From the NCBI RefSeq assembly GCF_028356935.1, contig NZ_CP102798.1:2418001-2482000 (forward strand): a stretch of DNA of 64,000 nt, written 5' to 3'. The DNA comes from Lysinibacillus sp. OF-1. GTDB taxonomy: Bacteria; Bacillota; Bacilli; Bacillales_A; Planococcaceae. Below are positions 44,568 to 51,905 of the stretch, piece after piece. Under the pieces are notes generated by a model. It was given only the letters and a program-made list of their open reading frames with translations, did not search any database and had not been told where the DNA came from. A program made the position numbers and the translations under genes. Numbering within the stretch: the stretch's first letter is position 1; each line of letters starts with the position of its first letter.

Positions 44568-45283
44568 TGGGCCACTTGCATCTTGATAGCACGTAAATAT
44601 TGAATTAAGCTATCTGCTTCTTTCATTGTTAATAAATTAGAATTCTTATCAGGAATTTTGCTTCTCTGCATAGCACCGTTATAAACAGTGTTAGGGTCTG
44701 AACCATATGCTGTGGCAACTTCACTCAACAATTTTGCTATTTCATTGAACTGTTCCTGAGTCCTTAAACCTGTGTGATTTGGTTGATTTTTTTGCTGCTG
44801 TGGCTGACCATTGTTATTTGGTGGTTTTGGAGGAGCTTGATTCATATATTGATAATCGTTTCCGCTCGCTCCATTTGCATCGTCATCCTTCTCTGTAGCC
44901 AGTCCTAACATAGCTGACAAGCTATAGCGTTTCATGTAAGTGATTTGTCCCCCAAAATCCTGCATGCTGTTGGCTGCTGGAAATTTGAGTGGATAAGATT
45001 TCACATACTCTCCTGATTCATGAAGGAATATGGTTTCTACACAAGCCATTGTTAAATTGCCTTCAACAGTTGTATAGCTGTTCTGAATGATGGATAAATG
45101 ATTTTGAACAAATATAGGTCTGACAGCATCCAAAATGCCATTGAGATCAGTGTATTCAAACGTATATGAACCACCATTTTTGGTGCGAACATTTACTTTT
45201 GCGTTATGTTTTGGTGTTTGAATAGTAGCCCATGCTTTAGCTAAGGCTGCCGAAATATTTACATTACTCTCGGAAAAAAGCAT
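44564..45283 (-). CDS. erf: ERF family single-strand annealing protein
   Basis: 239 residues. INISAALAKAWATIQT-like start, GGSYTFEYTDLNGILDAVRP, and QDFGGQITYMKRYSLSAMLG, then LATEKDDDAN, are the ERF signature. The N-terminal half anneals single strands; the Gln/Pro/Asn-rich linker separates a short C-terminal domain. It works with the SSB and RecU in circularisation and recombination. Confidence 0.93.
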   Translation of the reverse strand: MLFSESNVNISAALAKAWATIQTPKHNAKVNVRTKNGGSYTFEYTDLNGILDAVRPIFVQNHLSIIQNSYTTVEGNLTMACVETIFLHESGEYVKSYPLKFPAANSMQDFGGQITYMKRYSLSAMLGLATEKDDDANGASGNDYQYMNQAPPKPPNNNGQPQQQKNQPNHTGLRTQEQFNEIAKLLSEVATAYGSDPNTVYNGAMQRSKIPDKNSNLLTMKEADSLIQYLRAIKMQVAQ

Positions 45284-45388
45284 GATCTTCCTCCTAGCTA
45301 GTTGATTTTTTAAAGTCTAGGGCATAAAATATAAAGTAACTATTTTTTTAAATGATTTTCTTAGACCACTGGTGCGAACAGTGGTTTT

Positions 45389-45547
45389 TTATTTTGTACT
45401 GGTCTGTGAATAGAGAGTTGAACGTTCATTAAATTTCAATGTTACAACCTCACCATCTTTAGCGATTCCTTCAAGTCCTGTGTTCTTAACTTGTAAAAAT
45501 CGAAATTCTTTTTGATCTGATAAACGCTTGAAAAAAACAATACGCAT
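45389..45547 (-). CDS. Small early prophage protein, 52 aa
   Basis: ATG 45547 follows GTAGGTG. RIVFFKRLSDQKEFRFLQVK and GEVVTLKFNERSTLYSQTS look like a compact beta-rich domain. No family was assigned. The rightward-type hairpin CCACTG/CAGTGG at 45366-45385, followed by T run, lies beyond its stop. Confidence 0.6.
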   Translation of the reverse strand: MRIVFFKRLSDQKEFRFLQVKNTGLEGIAKDGEVVTLKFNERSTLYSQTSTK

Positions 45548-45680
45548 TTCAATCACCTACTTCCTGATGGCATCCCATCAAGCAGCCTATAACTGCAAAG
45601 CAATCCGTCAAGGGGAGGAACGGGTTATAGACTGCTTGACGAGAGCGAGTATTGTACTCGCAATCATCTAGTTTTGTGAT

Positions 45681-45740
45681 ATAATTATTGAGACTAATAT
45701 AGTTCTGCTGTTTAATCGCTCCAACGATTAAGCAGCTTTT
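45681..45740 (+). ncRNA. Short rightward transcript candidate
   Basis: TATAAT at 45681-45686 is followed by GCTGTTTAATCGCT paired with ACGATTAAGCAGC (about 45710-45736) and a T run, in the 190-bp gap between two leftward genes. The unit resembles the one at 38543 in design, a promoter directly before a terminator, but not in sequence. The same gap (45550-45660) holds an inverted repeat around TATAAC/GTTATA. Transcription is not proven. Confidence 0.35.
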
Positions 45741-45932
45741 TTATTGCCAGCAAATCATAATGACTGGTACTCCGATGGCAATCATGACAATTCCGCATCT
45801 CACACAGAACTCCTTATGTTTTTGATCCCGTCCGTCATCTGGCATATACAAATAATTCACTAACCATTTCACCATGCTGACCACCACTTCCCAACTGACA
45901 CTAAGCGTTCTTGCAATGTTAATTTCCCCCAC
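45741..45932 (-). CDS. Small membrane protein, about 45-63 aa
   Basis: The frame opens at GTG 45932 without a good ribosome site. ATG inside (MVKWLVNYLYMPDDGRDQKH) after GGGAAGTGG-like sequence is a likelier start, leaving about 44 residues. FCVRCGIVMIAIGVPVIMIC has a CxxC followed by a hydrophobic helix. No family was recognised. Confidence 0.5.
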   Translation of the reverse strand: MGEINIARTLSVSWEVVVSMVKWLVNYLYMPDDGRDQKHKEFCVRCGIVMIAIGVPVIMICWQ

Positions 45933-45941
45933 TTATTAGCA

Positions 45942-46211
45942 TTAAATATTTTCATTAGCAAGCTTCTTCACCGTCCTTGAAAAAATGCCTTGCTGAGCTA
46001 AATCCTGTATTAAGCCACCAAAATTTTTGTTATCTAGTAGCTGTACTTCTAAACGTTTAATGGCATGTTCGGCCTTTTTAATTCGCCACGCGCATTCAGC
46101 TGCTAAGTTGTATGTACCGTGTTGTTTATGAAATGCCATGGCTACTTGTAAATCCTCAATGCATGCTTTCTTTGCCGCTATCTCTAGCTCCAATTTCTTT
46201 ATATAATCCAA
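45942..46211 (-). CDS. Coiled-coil early protein, 89 aa
   Basis: Almost entirely helical (YIKKLELEIAAKKACIEDLQ, then RIKKAEHAIKRLEVQLLDNK). It overlaps the XRE gene stop by 13 bases. Role unknown. Confidence 0.55.
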   Translation of the reverse strand: MDYIKKLELEIAAKKACIEDLQVAMAFHKQHGTYNLAAECAWRIKKAEHAIKRLEVQLLDNKNFGGLIQDLAQQGIFSRTVKKLANENI

Positions 46212-46474
46212 TTGAAAATCCCTCCTATAAACATGGGTACTGTCTGTAAAAACTGCATAGCTGCATCTGCACTAAATAACGCTGCTACTACTGTGTCCTG
46301 TGAATTTGTAATTGCGGCAGTTCTGGCTAAAAAATTAACTTCGCAAGCGATGATGTTTTGCTCGATACGACTGATAGTTGATTGCGTAGTATGCATTAGT
46401 TCCGCAAATGCTTCCTGCGATAATTTTGCTTTCTTACGGCACTTTCTGATTAATTCTCCAACATCTACATGCAA
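46199..46474 (-). CDS. XRE-type regulator with hydrophobic tail
   Basis: Start set to TTG 46474, which follows AAGGAGGTG; the frame to 46522 lacks a site. 91 residues. The helix-turn-helix is ELIRKCRKKAKLSQEAFAEL, then MHTTQSTISRIEQNI. The C-terminal part is hydrophobic (VVAALFSADAAMQFLQTVPM) and might bind the membrane or another protein. Likely an early regulator. Confidence 0.75.
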   Translation of the reverse strand: MHVDVGELIRKCRKKAKLSQEAFAELMHTTQSTISRIEQNIIACEVNFLARTAAITNSQDTVVAALFSADAAMQFLQTVPMFIGGIFNWII

Positions 46475-46609
46475 TGAAATCACCTCCTTATGCAGAAAGT
46501 GCATATTATGCTTACCACGCATGGTTTCTCTATTAAGTTATCTTTATAGTTGAGATATGAGATTGTTTGCCCCAATCTCTTATACATACCTGTCCGGGTA
46601 GTTGTATTT

Positions 46610-46909
46610 TTAATTATTGTTGAGAATTTCATCAATTACTTTTGCTGTTGGCTCTGCTAACCAAACTCGCTTATATCTTGAACCTATTTGTCTTTGGTGC
46701 TCCCTAATTCGAGGATCACAAAGAATATATTTTTCTAATGACGCTTTACTAAATCTAGTTTCTCGAACTAGATCATCGATATCCCAATAAAGTGTTCGTT
46801 GCCTAACGGTTGCTTGTACTATTTGGTCGTACCTTTCTAATAGTTCCTTTCTAGAAAGGCCAGCGTTCTCCAGAACTAATTGAGTAATGTCTGTAGCATT
46901 CTTAATCAC
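46610..46909 (-). CDS. DUF771-like DNA-binding protein
   Basis: 99 residues. WDIDDLVRETRFSKASLEKY and ILCDPRIREHQRQIGSRYKR form a winged-helix-like pattern that resembles DUF771 proteins near phage switch regions. It ends LNNN, three bases past the Rha gene. Upstream TACCTGTCCGGG (46587-46598) also appears near the integrase. Confidence 0.65.
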   Translation of the reverse strand: MIKNATDITQLVLENAGLSRKELLERYDQIVQATVRQRTLYWDIDDLVRETRFSKASLEKYILCDPRIREHQRQIGSRYKRVWLAEPTAKVIDEILNNN

Positions 46910-46911
46910 AG

Positions 46912-47634
46912 TTATTTGGCACCACCTTCAACAAGTTTTAACACTTGTTGGTTGTATGCGTTAATCTCCATTCTCAGCGTAGTAGATGGCTGCCACATGG
47001 AGATAAATTTGATACTTTCAGCAAAACGTGTTTTAGGAATTTCTCCATACCTCGGGACTTCAAAATGATTCTTGAAATCTCTCCAAAAAGCTGAAAATAC
47101 TTGACGGCTTATTTTTTTGTATGCATTCGATTCTTTACCACCTAACGCGGCTACTACAACTTCTCGACCACGCTTACTTATTTGCGCTTCTTGATTGCCA
47201 TCAATACGCATTGTGACAACAAGGTTTTGTACAGTTTCTTTAACTTCAACAACTTCCATTTGGATGCTCTGTAATTGCTTTCGCGTATTTAACACTGATT
47301 CAAGCGCTAATGTAATAGGATCTTGTGATAGTTGCTTTTCAATCTGTTGCTCCATTTCATTGAAGCGTTCGATGTATTTAACAGCGAAATGTGTACCCTT
47401 TTCGCCAGTCATGCGAGTGCCATATAATTCGCACCCCTTCTTAGTTAACAAGAAGCAAGGTTGCTGCTTGTTTTGACTATTTGTATAAGTAGATTCGATG
47501 AAATAGGACTGGGGTAAATTCCCCTCTCCTAATTGAGCAATAATGCGTCTCAGATCTTTCAAGACTTCGTTATGGTCACGCCCGACCATTTCTGCAACTT
47601 CTGTACTCGGGATATTCCTTGATAATTGATTCAT
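46912..47634 (-). CDS. Rha family regulator with ORF6C domain
   Basis: 240 residues. The N-terminal Rha domain has TEVAEMVGRDHNEVLKDLRR, FIESTYTNSQNKQQPCFLLT and GCELYGTRMTGEKGTHFAVK. The C-terminal ORF6C domain (GREVVVAALGGKESNAYKKI, then SRQVFSAFWRDFKNHFEVPR) is common in phage antirepressors. It probably interferes with CI or regulates early genes. Confidence 0.9.
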   Translation of the reverse strand: MNQLSRNIPSTEVAEMVGRDHNEVLKDLRRIIAQLGEGNLPQSYFIESTYTNSQNKQQPCFLLTKKGCELYGTRMTGEKGTHFAVKYIERFNEMEQQIEKQLSQDPITLALESVLNTRKQLQSIQMEVVEVKETVQNLVVTMRIDGNQEAQISKRGREVVVAALGGKESNAYKKISRQVFSAFWRDFKNHFEVPRYGEIPKTRFAESIKFISMWQPSTTLRMEINAYNQQVLKLVEGGAK

Positions 47635-47717
47635 TTTGAGACCTCCTTCTCTAATACTATTTATTATAGAAATTGGCGTTTTTACATTTTTAGAATTAAC
47701 TTGCTTATTATCCTGAT

Positions 47718-47790
47718 GTATTCTGATGTATTTAACTTCATTTACGAGTTTGACCTATCCAACGAAGTATATTTAACTTTAAAATTGGAA
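47718..47790. other. Att-like sequence inside the prophage
   Basis: ACCTATCCAACGAAGTATAT followed by TTAA (47753-47776) matches the att core segment ACCTATCTAACGAAGCATAT followed by CTAA at 21 of 24 positions, with only C/T changes. TCCTGATGT upstream (47712) also matches att. It lies between Rha and an XRE gene. Confidence 0.5.
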
Positions 47791-47821
47791 AAAAGGAGAC
47801 AACCTCAAGTCAAGAACTTTT

Positions 47822-48088
47822 TTATAAGTCTGGGAATAATTCAAAAAATGGTGTTTCTAGAACCTGTTCTAGCTGCATTGAAAGCTCTATATTTGGATTA
47901 GCTCGTCCAACCTCTAAATGACTAATCAGAGCAGTTGAACAACCAATTAATTTTCCGAGTTGTCCCTGTGAAAGGCCCTTGGCTTTTCGTTCAGCAATCA
48001 TTCGTTCGCGTTTAGAACCTTTAAGATTTCGAAATTGCTGTGAAGGAAACTGCTCTTTGCGTTTCTTTTTACGCTTTGATTTAGTCAT
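47822..48088 (-). CDS. XRE family regulator
   Basis: 88 residues from ATG 48088, which follows AAAGGGGGTG. A basic N-terminus (TKSKRKKKRKEQFPSQQFRN) precedes the helix-turn-helix (AERKAKGLSQGQLGKLIGCS, then TALISHLEVGRANPNIEL). The C-terminus ends TPFFELFPDL. Second early regulator beside the cro-like gene. Confidence 0.85.
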   Translation of the reverse strand: MTKSKRKKKRKEQFPSQQFRNLKGSKRERMIAERKAKGLSQGQLGKLIGCSTALISHLEVGRANPNIELSMQLEQVLETPFFELFPDL

Positions 48089-48159
48089 GCTCACACCCCC
48101 TTTCGTTGTTGGATTAGCGTTGCTACCGCTTCGTGAGCTATGAGGACGGATAAAATTTC

Positions 48160-48393
48160 TCAGGAAATAGCAGGTCTTTTTGTACAAGTATCTTGTACAT
48201 TATAACCAAATAAAAAGGCTACATCTTCTTCTAGAATTCTCGAAACAGCCAAAGCTACTTCCAACCTAGGTTTTGAGTATCCAGTTTCCCAATTAGAAAT
48301 CGCAGCTTTACTAACAGTTTTAAGCAAATTTGCTAATTCGGCTTGAGTAAGTTGTTTCTTTTTTCTAGCAGTAATCAAATTCAAGTTTTTCAT
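48160..48393 (-). CDS. Cro-like XRE repressor
   Basis: 77 residues. ITARKKKQLTQAELANLLKT, then VSKAAISNWETGYSKPRLEV, is a classic helix-turn-helix. It is divergent from CI with 158 bp between, and leftward early transcription begins upstream of it. TTGTAC operators lie in the gap and also inside its 3' end (48180-48198). Confidence 0.88.
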   Translation of the reverse strand: MKNLNLITARKKKQLTQAELANLLKTVSKAAISNWETGYSKPRLEVALAVSRILEEDVAFLFGYNVQDTCTKRPAIS

Positions 48394-48551
48394 TCAGTAC
48401 AACCTCCTTTGTATGAATAACTTGTACTTAAATAATAACAACAAGATTCTCATACGTCAATATTTATTGTATGACTTTTTTGTACTTTTTATTTTCATTG
48501 TGCACATATCATAAATAAATAGTACAATTTACTTGTACAAGGAGTGATTTC
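48394..48551. promoter_or_regulatory. Lysogeny switch: divergent promoters and TTGTAC operators
   Basis: Leftward promoter: TTGACG at 48455-48460 (minus strand), 17-base spacer, TATTAT at 48432-48437. Operators: CTTGTAC at 48421-48427 overlapping its start, TTGTAC at 48480-48485, and the perfect palindrome CTTGTACAAG at 48532-48541 just before CI. TACAAT at 48523-48528 is a possible -10 for CI. Further TTGTAC copies at 48180-48187 and 48192-48198 lie in the cro gene. Confidence 0.8.
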
Positions 48552-48914
48552 ATGTTGGACCATCGTTTGAAAATAGCCAGAAAAGCCAAAAAAATGACAC
48601 AAGAACAATTAGCAATTAAAGTTCAAACAACTAAAGGTACCATCAGTAATTATGAGAATGGGCACAGTACTCCTTCTAATGAAATGCTTGTACTTTTAGC
48701 AAATACATTAAATACGACAACTGATTACCTACTAGGTAATACAAATAATCCTGCCCCCCTTTCTCAACAAGAAAAAGACGAAGCTGAGTTCCAGGCTTTC
48801 GCCAACAACCCTACCCTTGAAAAATGGTACAAGGAATTGCCGAAGTCGAAGGAAGAAGATTTGGAGAAGTTGCGTAAGATGTGGGAGATTTTGAGGGACA
48901 AAGGAGAATTGTAA
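48552..48914 (+). CDS. CI-like phage repressor
   Basis: 120 residues. HRLKIARKAKKMTQEQLAIK, then VQTTKGTISNYENGHSTPSN, is an XRE helix-turn-helix. A short C-terminal region ends ELPKSKEEDLEKLRKMWEIL, which lacks a LexA-like peptidase, so induction may depend on ImmA-type cleavage or Rha. ATG 48552 follows AAGGAGTG. It probably keeps the lysogenic state by binding the TTGTAC sites. Confidence 0.88.
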   Translation: MLDHRLKIARKAKKMTQEQLAIKVQTTKGTISNYENGHSTPSNEMLVLLANTLNTTTDYLLGNTNNPAPLSQQEKDEAEFQAFANNPTLEKWYKELPKSKEEDLEKLRKMWEILRDKGEL

Positions 48915-48935
48915 TTAATACAATTACTACTTAGG

Positions 48936-49205
48936 GTGAACACATATGCTGAACTTTATGGAAACATAAAGAAAAGATCGCTTAAAGGCGATCTTGATAA
49001 CAATTTGATTACTTCTAAAGCATTAGCTGATAGAACAACAATTTTCGGTGCTGTAAGTAACTTCACAAAAGAGGGTGACGCTATGGATAACTTCTTAGGA
49101 AACCATAAGTCATCTCTTGCAAACACAGAGTTATATGGAGCAGCAAGTCGAGTTGCATCTGCATTTGATAACAGCGAAATTGGTATGACAATGCCCACTC
49201 TATAA
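48936..49205 (+). CDS. Possible 89-aa protein or part of a structured RNA
   Basis: GTG 48936 starts an open frame with reasonable codon use (YAELYGNIKKRSLKGDLDNN and NTELYGAASRVASAFDNS). It has no recognised family. Yet it begins with two perfect RNA hairpins: CTTTATG-GAAA-CATAAAG at 48953-48970 (a GNRA tetraloop) and GATCGC/GCGATC at 48976-48993. Its stop lies in the P1-like hairpin of the intron-like RNA that follows. It may therefore be RNA, not protein. Confidence 0.35.
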   Translation: MNTYAELYGNIKKRSLKGDLDNNLITSKALADRTTIFGAVSNFTKEGDAMDNFLGNHKSSLANTELYGAASRVASAFDNSEIGMTMPTL

Positions 49206-49425
49206 GTAATTATAGAGGAAGTACTGGGTGAATTCAGAGGAAACCTAAGGTAATTTTTACTATGGCAACTTTGAGCCAAGCTGACGAATCCTTTTATGTA
49301 GTCAGAAGGTGCAACGCATAGGTATTGAGTAAGGAAACAATAATATACCCACGAGCGCCCAGCACCCTAATATTTTAATCTAAAAAAAGGACATGATAGA
49401 TTCATGTCCTTTAAAAGCACCTCAC
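49198..49425 (+). ncRNA. Group I intron-like catalytic RNA core
   Basis: The segments P to P6 match the Azoarcus tRNA-Ile intron core almost word for word: AATTCAGAGGAAACCTAAGG (49231-49250), TATGGCAACTTTGAGCCAAG (49261-49280), then P6 CTGAC/GTCAG (49281-49285, 49301-49305) and GAAGGTGCAACG (49305-49316). CTGGGTG (49224-49230) pairs with CGCCCAG (49356-49362) as P3. GGTGC (49308-49312) can pair with GCACC at 49362-49366 or 49417-49421 as P7. A hairpin at 49198-49217 sits at the position of P1. No split gene is evident around it. Confidence 0.7.
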
Positions 49426-49546
49426 ATTGTAAATATTCAACATTTTTGTTTTTTATTTTTTTTAGGTTAGTTATAGGTATATTTACGCGAGTAATATTGA
49501 CTATATCAATAACCAAGCTATAATACATTCTTTAATTGGAGGTTAG

Positions 49547-50647
49547 ATGGATATGTATATACCTATTATGAAAAATCGTGATGAAGAAATAAGAGTAATT
49601 CAGACAATGAATGAATATTTCAGTGACTCTATTATTCCGCTAATAGAAATTTATAAAGATTTTTATTTAACCCAGTACAAAAAAGATGAAGCAGGTAATT
49701 TTTTATATGAAAAAAAGCCCAATAGTAAAAAAAGAAATAGAATCAAATTACCACCAACTGAAGCTGATATTATCACTTTAAAACATATAGAAAAAATCCT
49801 AAAAGGTAAAAAAGCATTTATTGATTTCTTTAGATTTAGTGCAAATGAATATGATGATAGTAGATCATTTAATAATGTCGAACTCTCTATTCATTTAAGT
49901 AGAGATTTTGCCTATTATAAAACTAGAATGCTAGATATAGGAAATTACGAAAATTTAATACCAGTTATTTCAATCAAAGAAGGGTTTAGCATCAGTGAAT
50001 TTGATTTGATACGACTTATTAATCAATTGAAAGAATCAAATTCAAGTATCTCAATAAGAATCACTGACAGCTTCTTTGATGAATTTGAGGAAGTTTTTGA
50101 ACAGCATTTGACAGAGAATGATTACTTAATGTTAGATATTAGAAACCAAAATATTGATTCAAAATTTATTGAGTTAGAGGAGTTTCGTGATTTTGAAACA
50201 GACGCAAAAAAAATACTGCTTAACTCCCCTAGATCAAGGAAAATAAAAAACGGTGATTATGAACATCTAGAATTTACAAAAAAAATCAATAATAAAGCTT
50301 CTATTCTATATAAGCACTATAAACTAGATGGTTTTGGTGATTTCGGCGGTTTAAAGGATGATTTACCAGTTAATGCTGGAGGAGGACCTATGGGAACAGC
50401 ATTAGCCTTAATCTACTGTAAAGAAGTCAATGCTTTCTATTCCATTAAACATAATGATTCAAGTGCTGGTGTAAGAGGGTATAGATTTGTGAGAAATGAT
50501 GTATTACTAAGGATTTCGTACTTTGATCCAACTAGGTCATGTAGTGCAATACAAAAAATCGAATGTATGGAAGACAAATTCGGGACTTGGAAAACTTGGA
50601 ATAACATAACATTAACTAGGTATATAGAAGAACAGGCAACAAAATAG
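49547..50647 (+). CDS. Beta family protein (sce7725-like)
   Basis: 366 residues. YIPIMKNRDEEIRVIQTMNE, SIIPLIEIYKDFY and LDGFGDFGGLKDDLPVNAGG match the beta protein family (T4 beta/sce7725 type), a TIM-barrel-like fold of unknown activity found in phages and near defence genes. The frame opens at ATG 49547; ATG 49553 is equally possible since GGAGG lies 10 bases before it. It converges on the sce7726 gene and shares its terminator. Probably lysogenic cargo affecting other phages. Confidence 0.75.
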   Translation: MDMYIPIMKNRDEEIRVIQTMNEYFSDSIIPLIEIYKDFYLTQYKKDEAGNFLYEKKPNSKKRNRIKLPPTEADIITLKHIEKILKGKKAFIDFFRFSANEYDDSRSFNNVELSIHLSRDFAYYKTRMLDIGNYENLIPVISIKEGFSISEFDLIRLINQLKESNSSISIRITDSFFDEFEEVFEQHLTENDYLMLDIRNQNIDSKFIELEEFRDFETDAKKILLNSPRSRKIKNGDYEHLEFTKKINNKASILYKHYKLDGFGDFGGLKDDLPVNAGGGPMGTALALIYCKEVNAFYSIKHNDSSAGVRGYRFVRNDVLLRISYFDPTRSCSAIQKIECMEDKFGTWKTWNNITLTRYIEEQATK

Positions 50648-50673
50648 TATACCTATTATAGGTATACTATTTT
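50643..50673. terminator. Bidirectional terminator between the beta and sce7726 genes
   Basis: AATAGTATACCTA pairs exactly with TAGGTATACTATT; T or A runs lie on both sides. It lies over the stop codon of the rightward gene, nine bases from that of the leftward gene. Confidence 0.9.
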
Positions 50674-51459
50674 TGGAGTTATATTGTTCTTGTAGAACCA
50701 CTGATAGTCTATTTCTAAAATATCGGTACTATGCTCTACAAGATAATCCCACTTGAATTGAAATTTATTTTTTAAACAATTTTTAAATTGTTTATTAATT
50801 TCTTCTTCAGTTACATTTTCAATAATTTTATTAATCATCTCCTCCTTATTTTCTAAATAAGGACAAGAAAAATATGAGGTTAAATCTTTTTTAGTTAAAA
50901 TCGATAATTGGGCAAATGATGAAATAGAATTCGATTTTTGGGCTGTTCTAATTTTTTTAAAGATATACCTTCCGTTTTTTGTGATACGGTATGTGAAAAT
51001 TCCACATTCTTTTGGAGTATAATTAATCATATTCTCAATATTATTTATTGAACATATAATATACACTTTTTCAAAAACTTGAAAATAATCATCCATTTGC
51101 TGCTTTAATCGTTGGGGTGTATCTAAATCTGTTTTTATTTCAAAAGCGGTGCTTAACGTGCTAATCTTACATAAATCAAGCCTACTTTGCCCTACGTTTA
51201 ATTCAAAAATGGATACATGATTTTTAGTTTTAAAAAGAATATTTTTAATAAATGTTGATTTTACTGCGATTTCATTAGGGTAATTTTGTAACAAAAATGC
51301 GTTCAGATATTCCCTTGCTGTCATATTTTCTTTATCGATTTGTAGCTGCCCATTGAATACTTCTAACAGTTTTTCTTCAATTGAAGCATCACTAAGAATT
51401 GTAGAGTACTGATTAGATAGTGACTGGGCATATTCAAAATAATTATTTTTTTTTAGCAT
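50656..51459 (-). CDS. sce7726 family protein, PD-(D/E)XK nuclease-like
   Basis: 267 residues. The central region reads SRLDLCKISTLSTAFEIKTD, an Asp then Glu-x-Lys pattern of the PD-(D/E)XK nuclease fold, followed by QRLKQQMDDYFQVFEKVYII typical of sce7726. ATG 51459 follows ATAGGAG at nine bases. Together with the beta gene it forms the pair named after adjacent Sorangium genes (sce7725/sce7726). A nuclease role against invading DNA is inferred. The gene is opposite to its neighbours. Confidence 0.75.
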   Translation of the reverse strand: MLKKNNYFEYAQSLSNQYSTILSDASIEEKLLEVFNGQLQIDKENMTAREYLNAFLLQNYPNEIAVKSTFIKNILFKTKNHVSIFELNVGQSRLDLCKISTLSTAFEIKTDLDTPQRLKQQMDDYFQVFEKVYIICSINNIENMINYTPKECGIFTYRITKNGRYIFKKIRTAQKSNSISSFAQLSILTKKDLTSYFSCPYLENKEEMINKIIENVTEEEINKQFKNCLKNKFQFKWDYLVEHSTDILEIDYQWFYKNNITPKIVYL

Positions 51460-51574
51460 TATAAATACTCCTATCTAAAACAATTATATTACATACGATC
51501 AATGTCAGTCTATAAACCTTAGATGAATAGAGTATTATGAATGTTTAAACCATTATCAAATAAGGAGGTTCCAA

Positions 51575-51889
51575 ATGAATATTTCTTATACTACAGGAAA
51601 ATTAGAAAAAATTTTAACTAATGAACGTTTAATAAAAAGAGAATATACACAAATTTATAAAAACGTAATGAACAGATTGTCCGAATTACGTACAGCAAAT
51701 AATTTAGAAGAAATTCCTCATATCCCTCCTCCACGTAGACATAAGCTAAATGGAGATTATGATGATTGTTGGGGTGTAGATGTTTCTAAAAATTTTAGAA
51801 TTATATTGAAGCCTACTGGGGATTGGAATGAATTGGATTTAAAAACAATAACGTCAATTGAAATTTTAACAATAAGCGACTATCACTAA
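51575..51889 (+). CDS. higB: HigB-like type II toxin
   Basis: 104 residues. RRHKLNGDYDDCWGVDVSKN, then FRIILKP and ITSIEILTISDYH, is the conserved core of RelE/HigB ribosome-dependent mRNA endonucleases. ATG 51575 follows AAGGAGG. The next gene, 16 bases later, starts with a helix-turn-helix, the HigA arrangement (toxin first). Confidence 0.88.
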   Translation: MNISYTTGKLEKILTNERLIKREYTQIYKNVMNRLSELRTANNLEEIPHIPPPRRHKLNGDYDDCWGVDVSKNFRIILKPTGDWNELDLKTITSIEILTISDYH

Positions 51890-51905
51890 GAAAGGAGGAA
51901 TTTTA

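Noticed and set aside
48956-49279. 107-codon minus-strand frame opposite the intron-like RNA
   Set aside because: Its start region lies in the conserved RNA core, and it has no ribosome site or family match.
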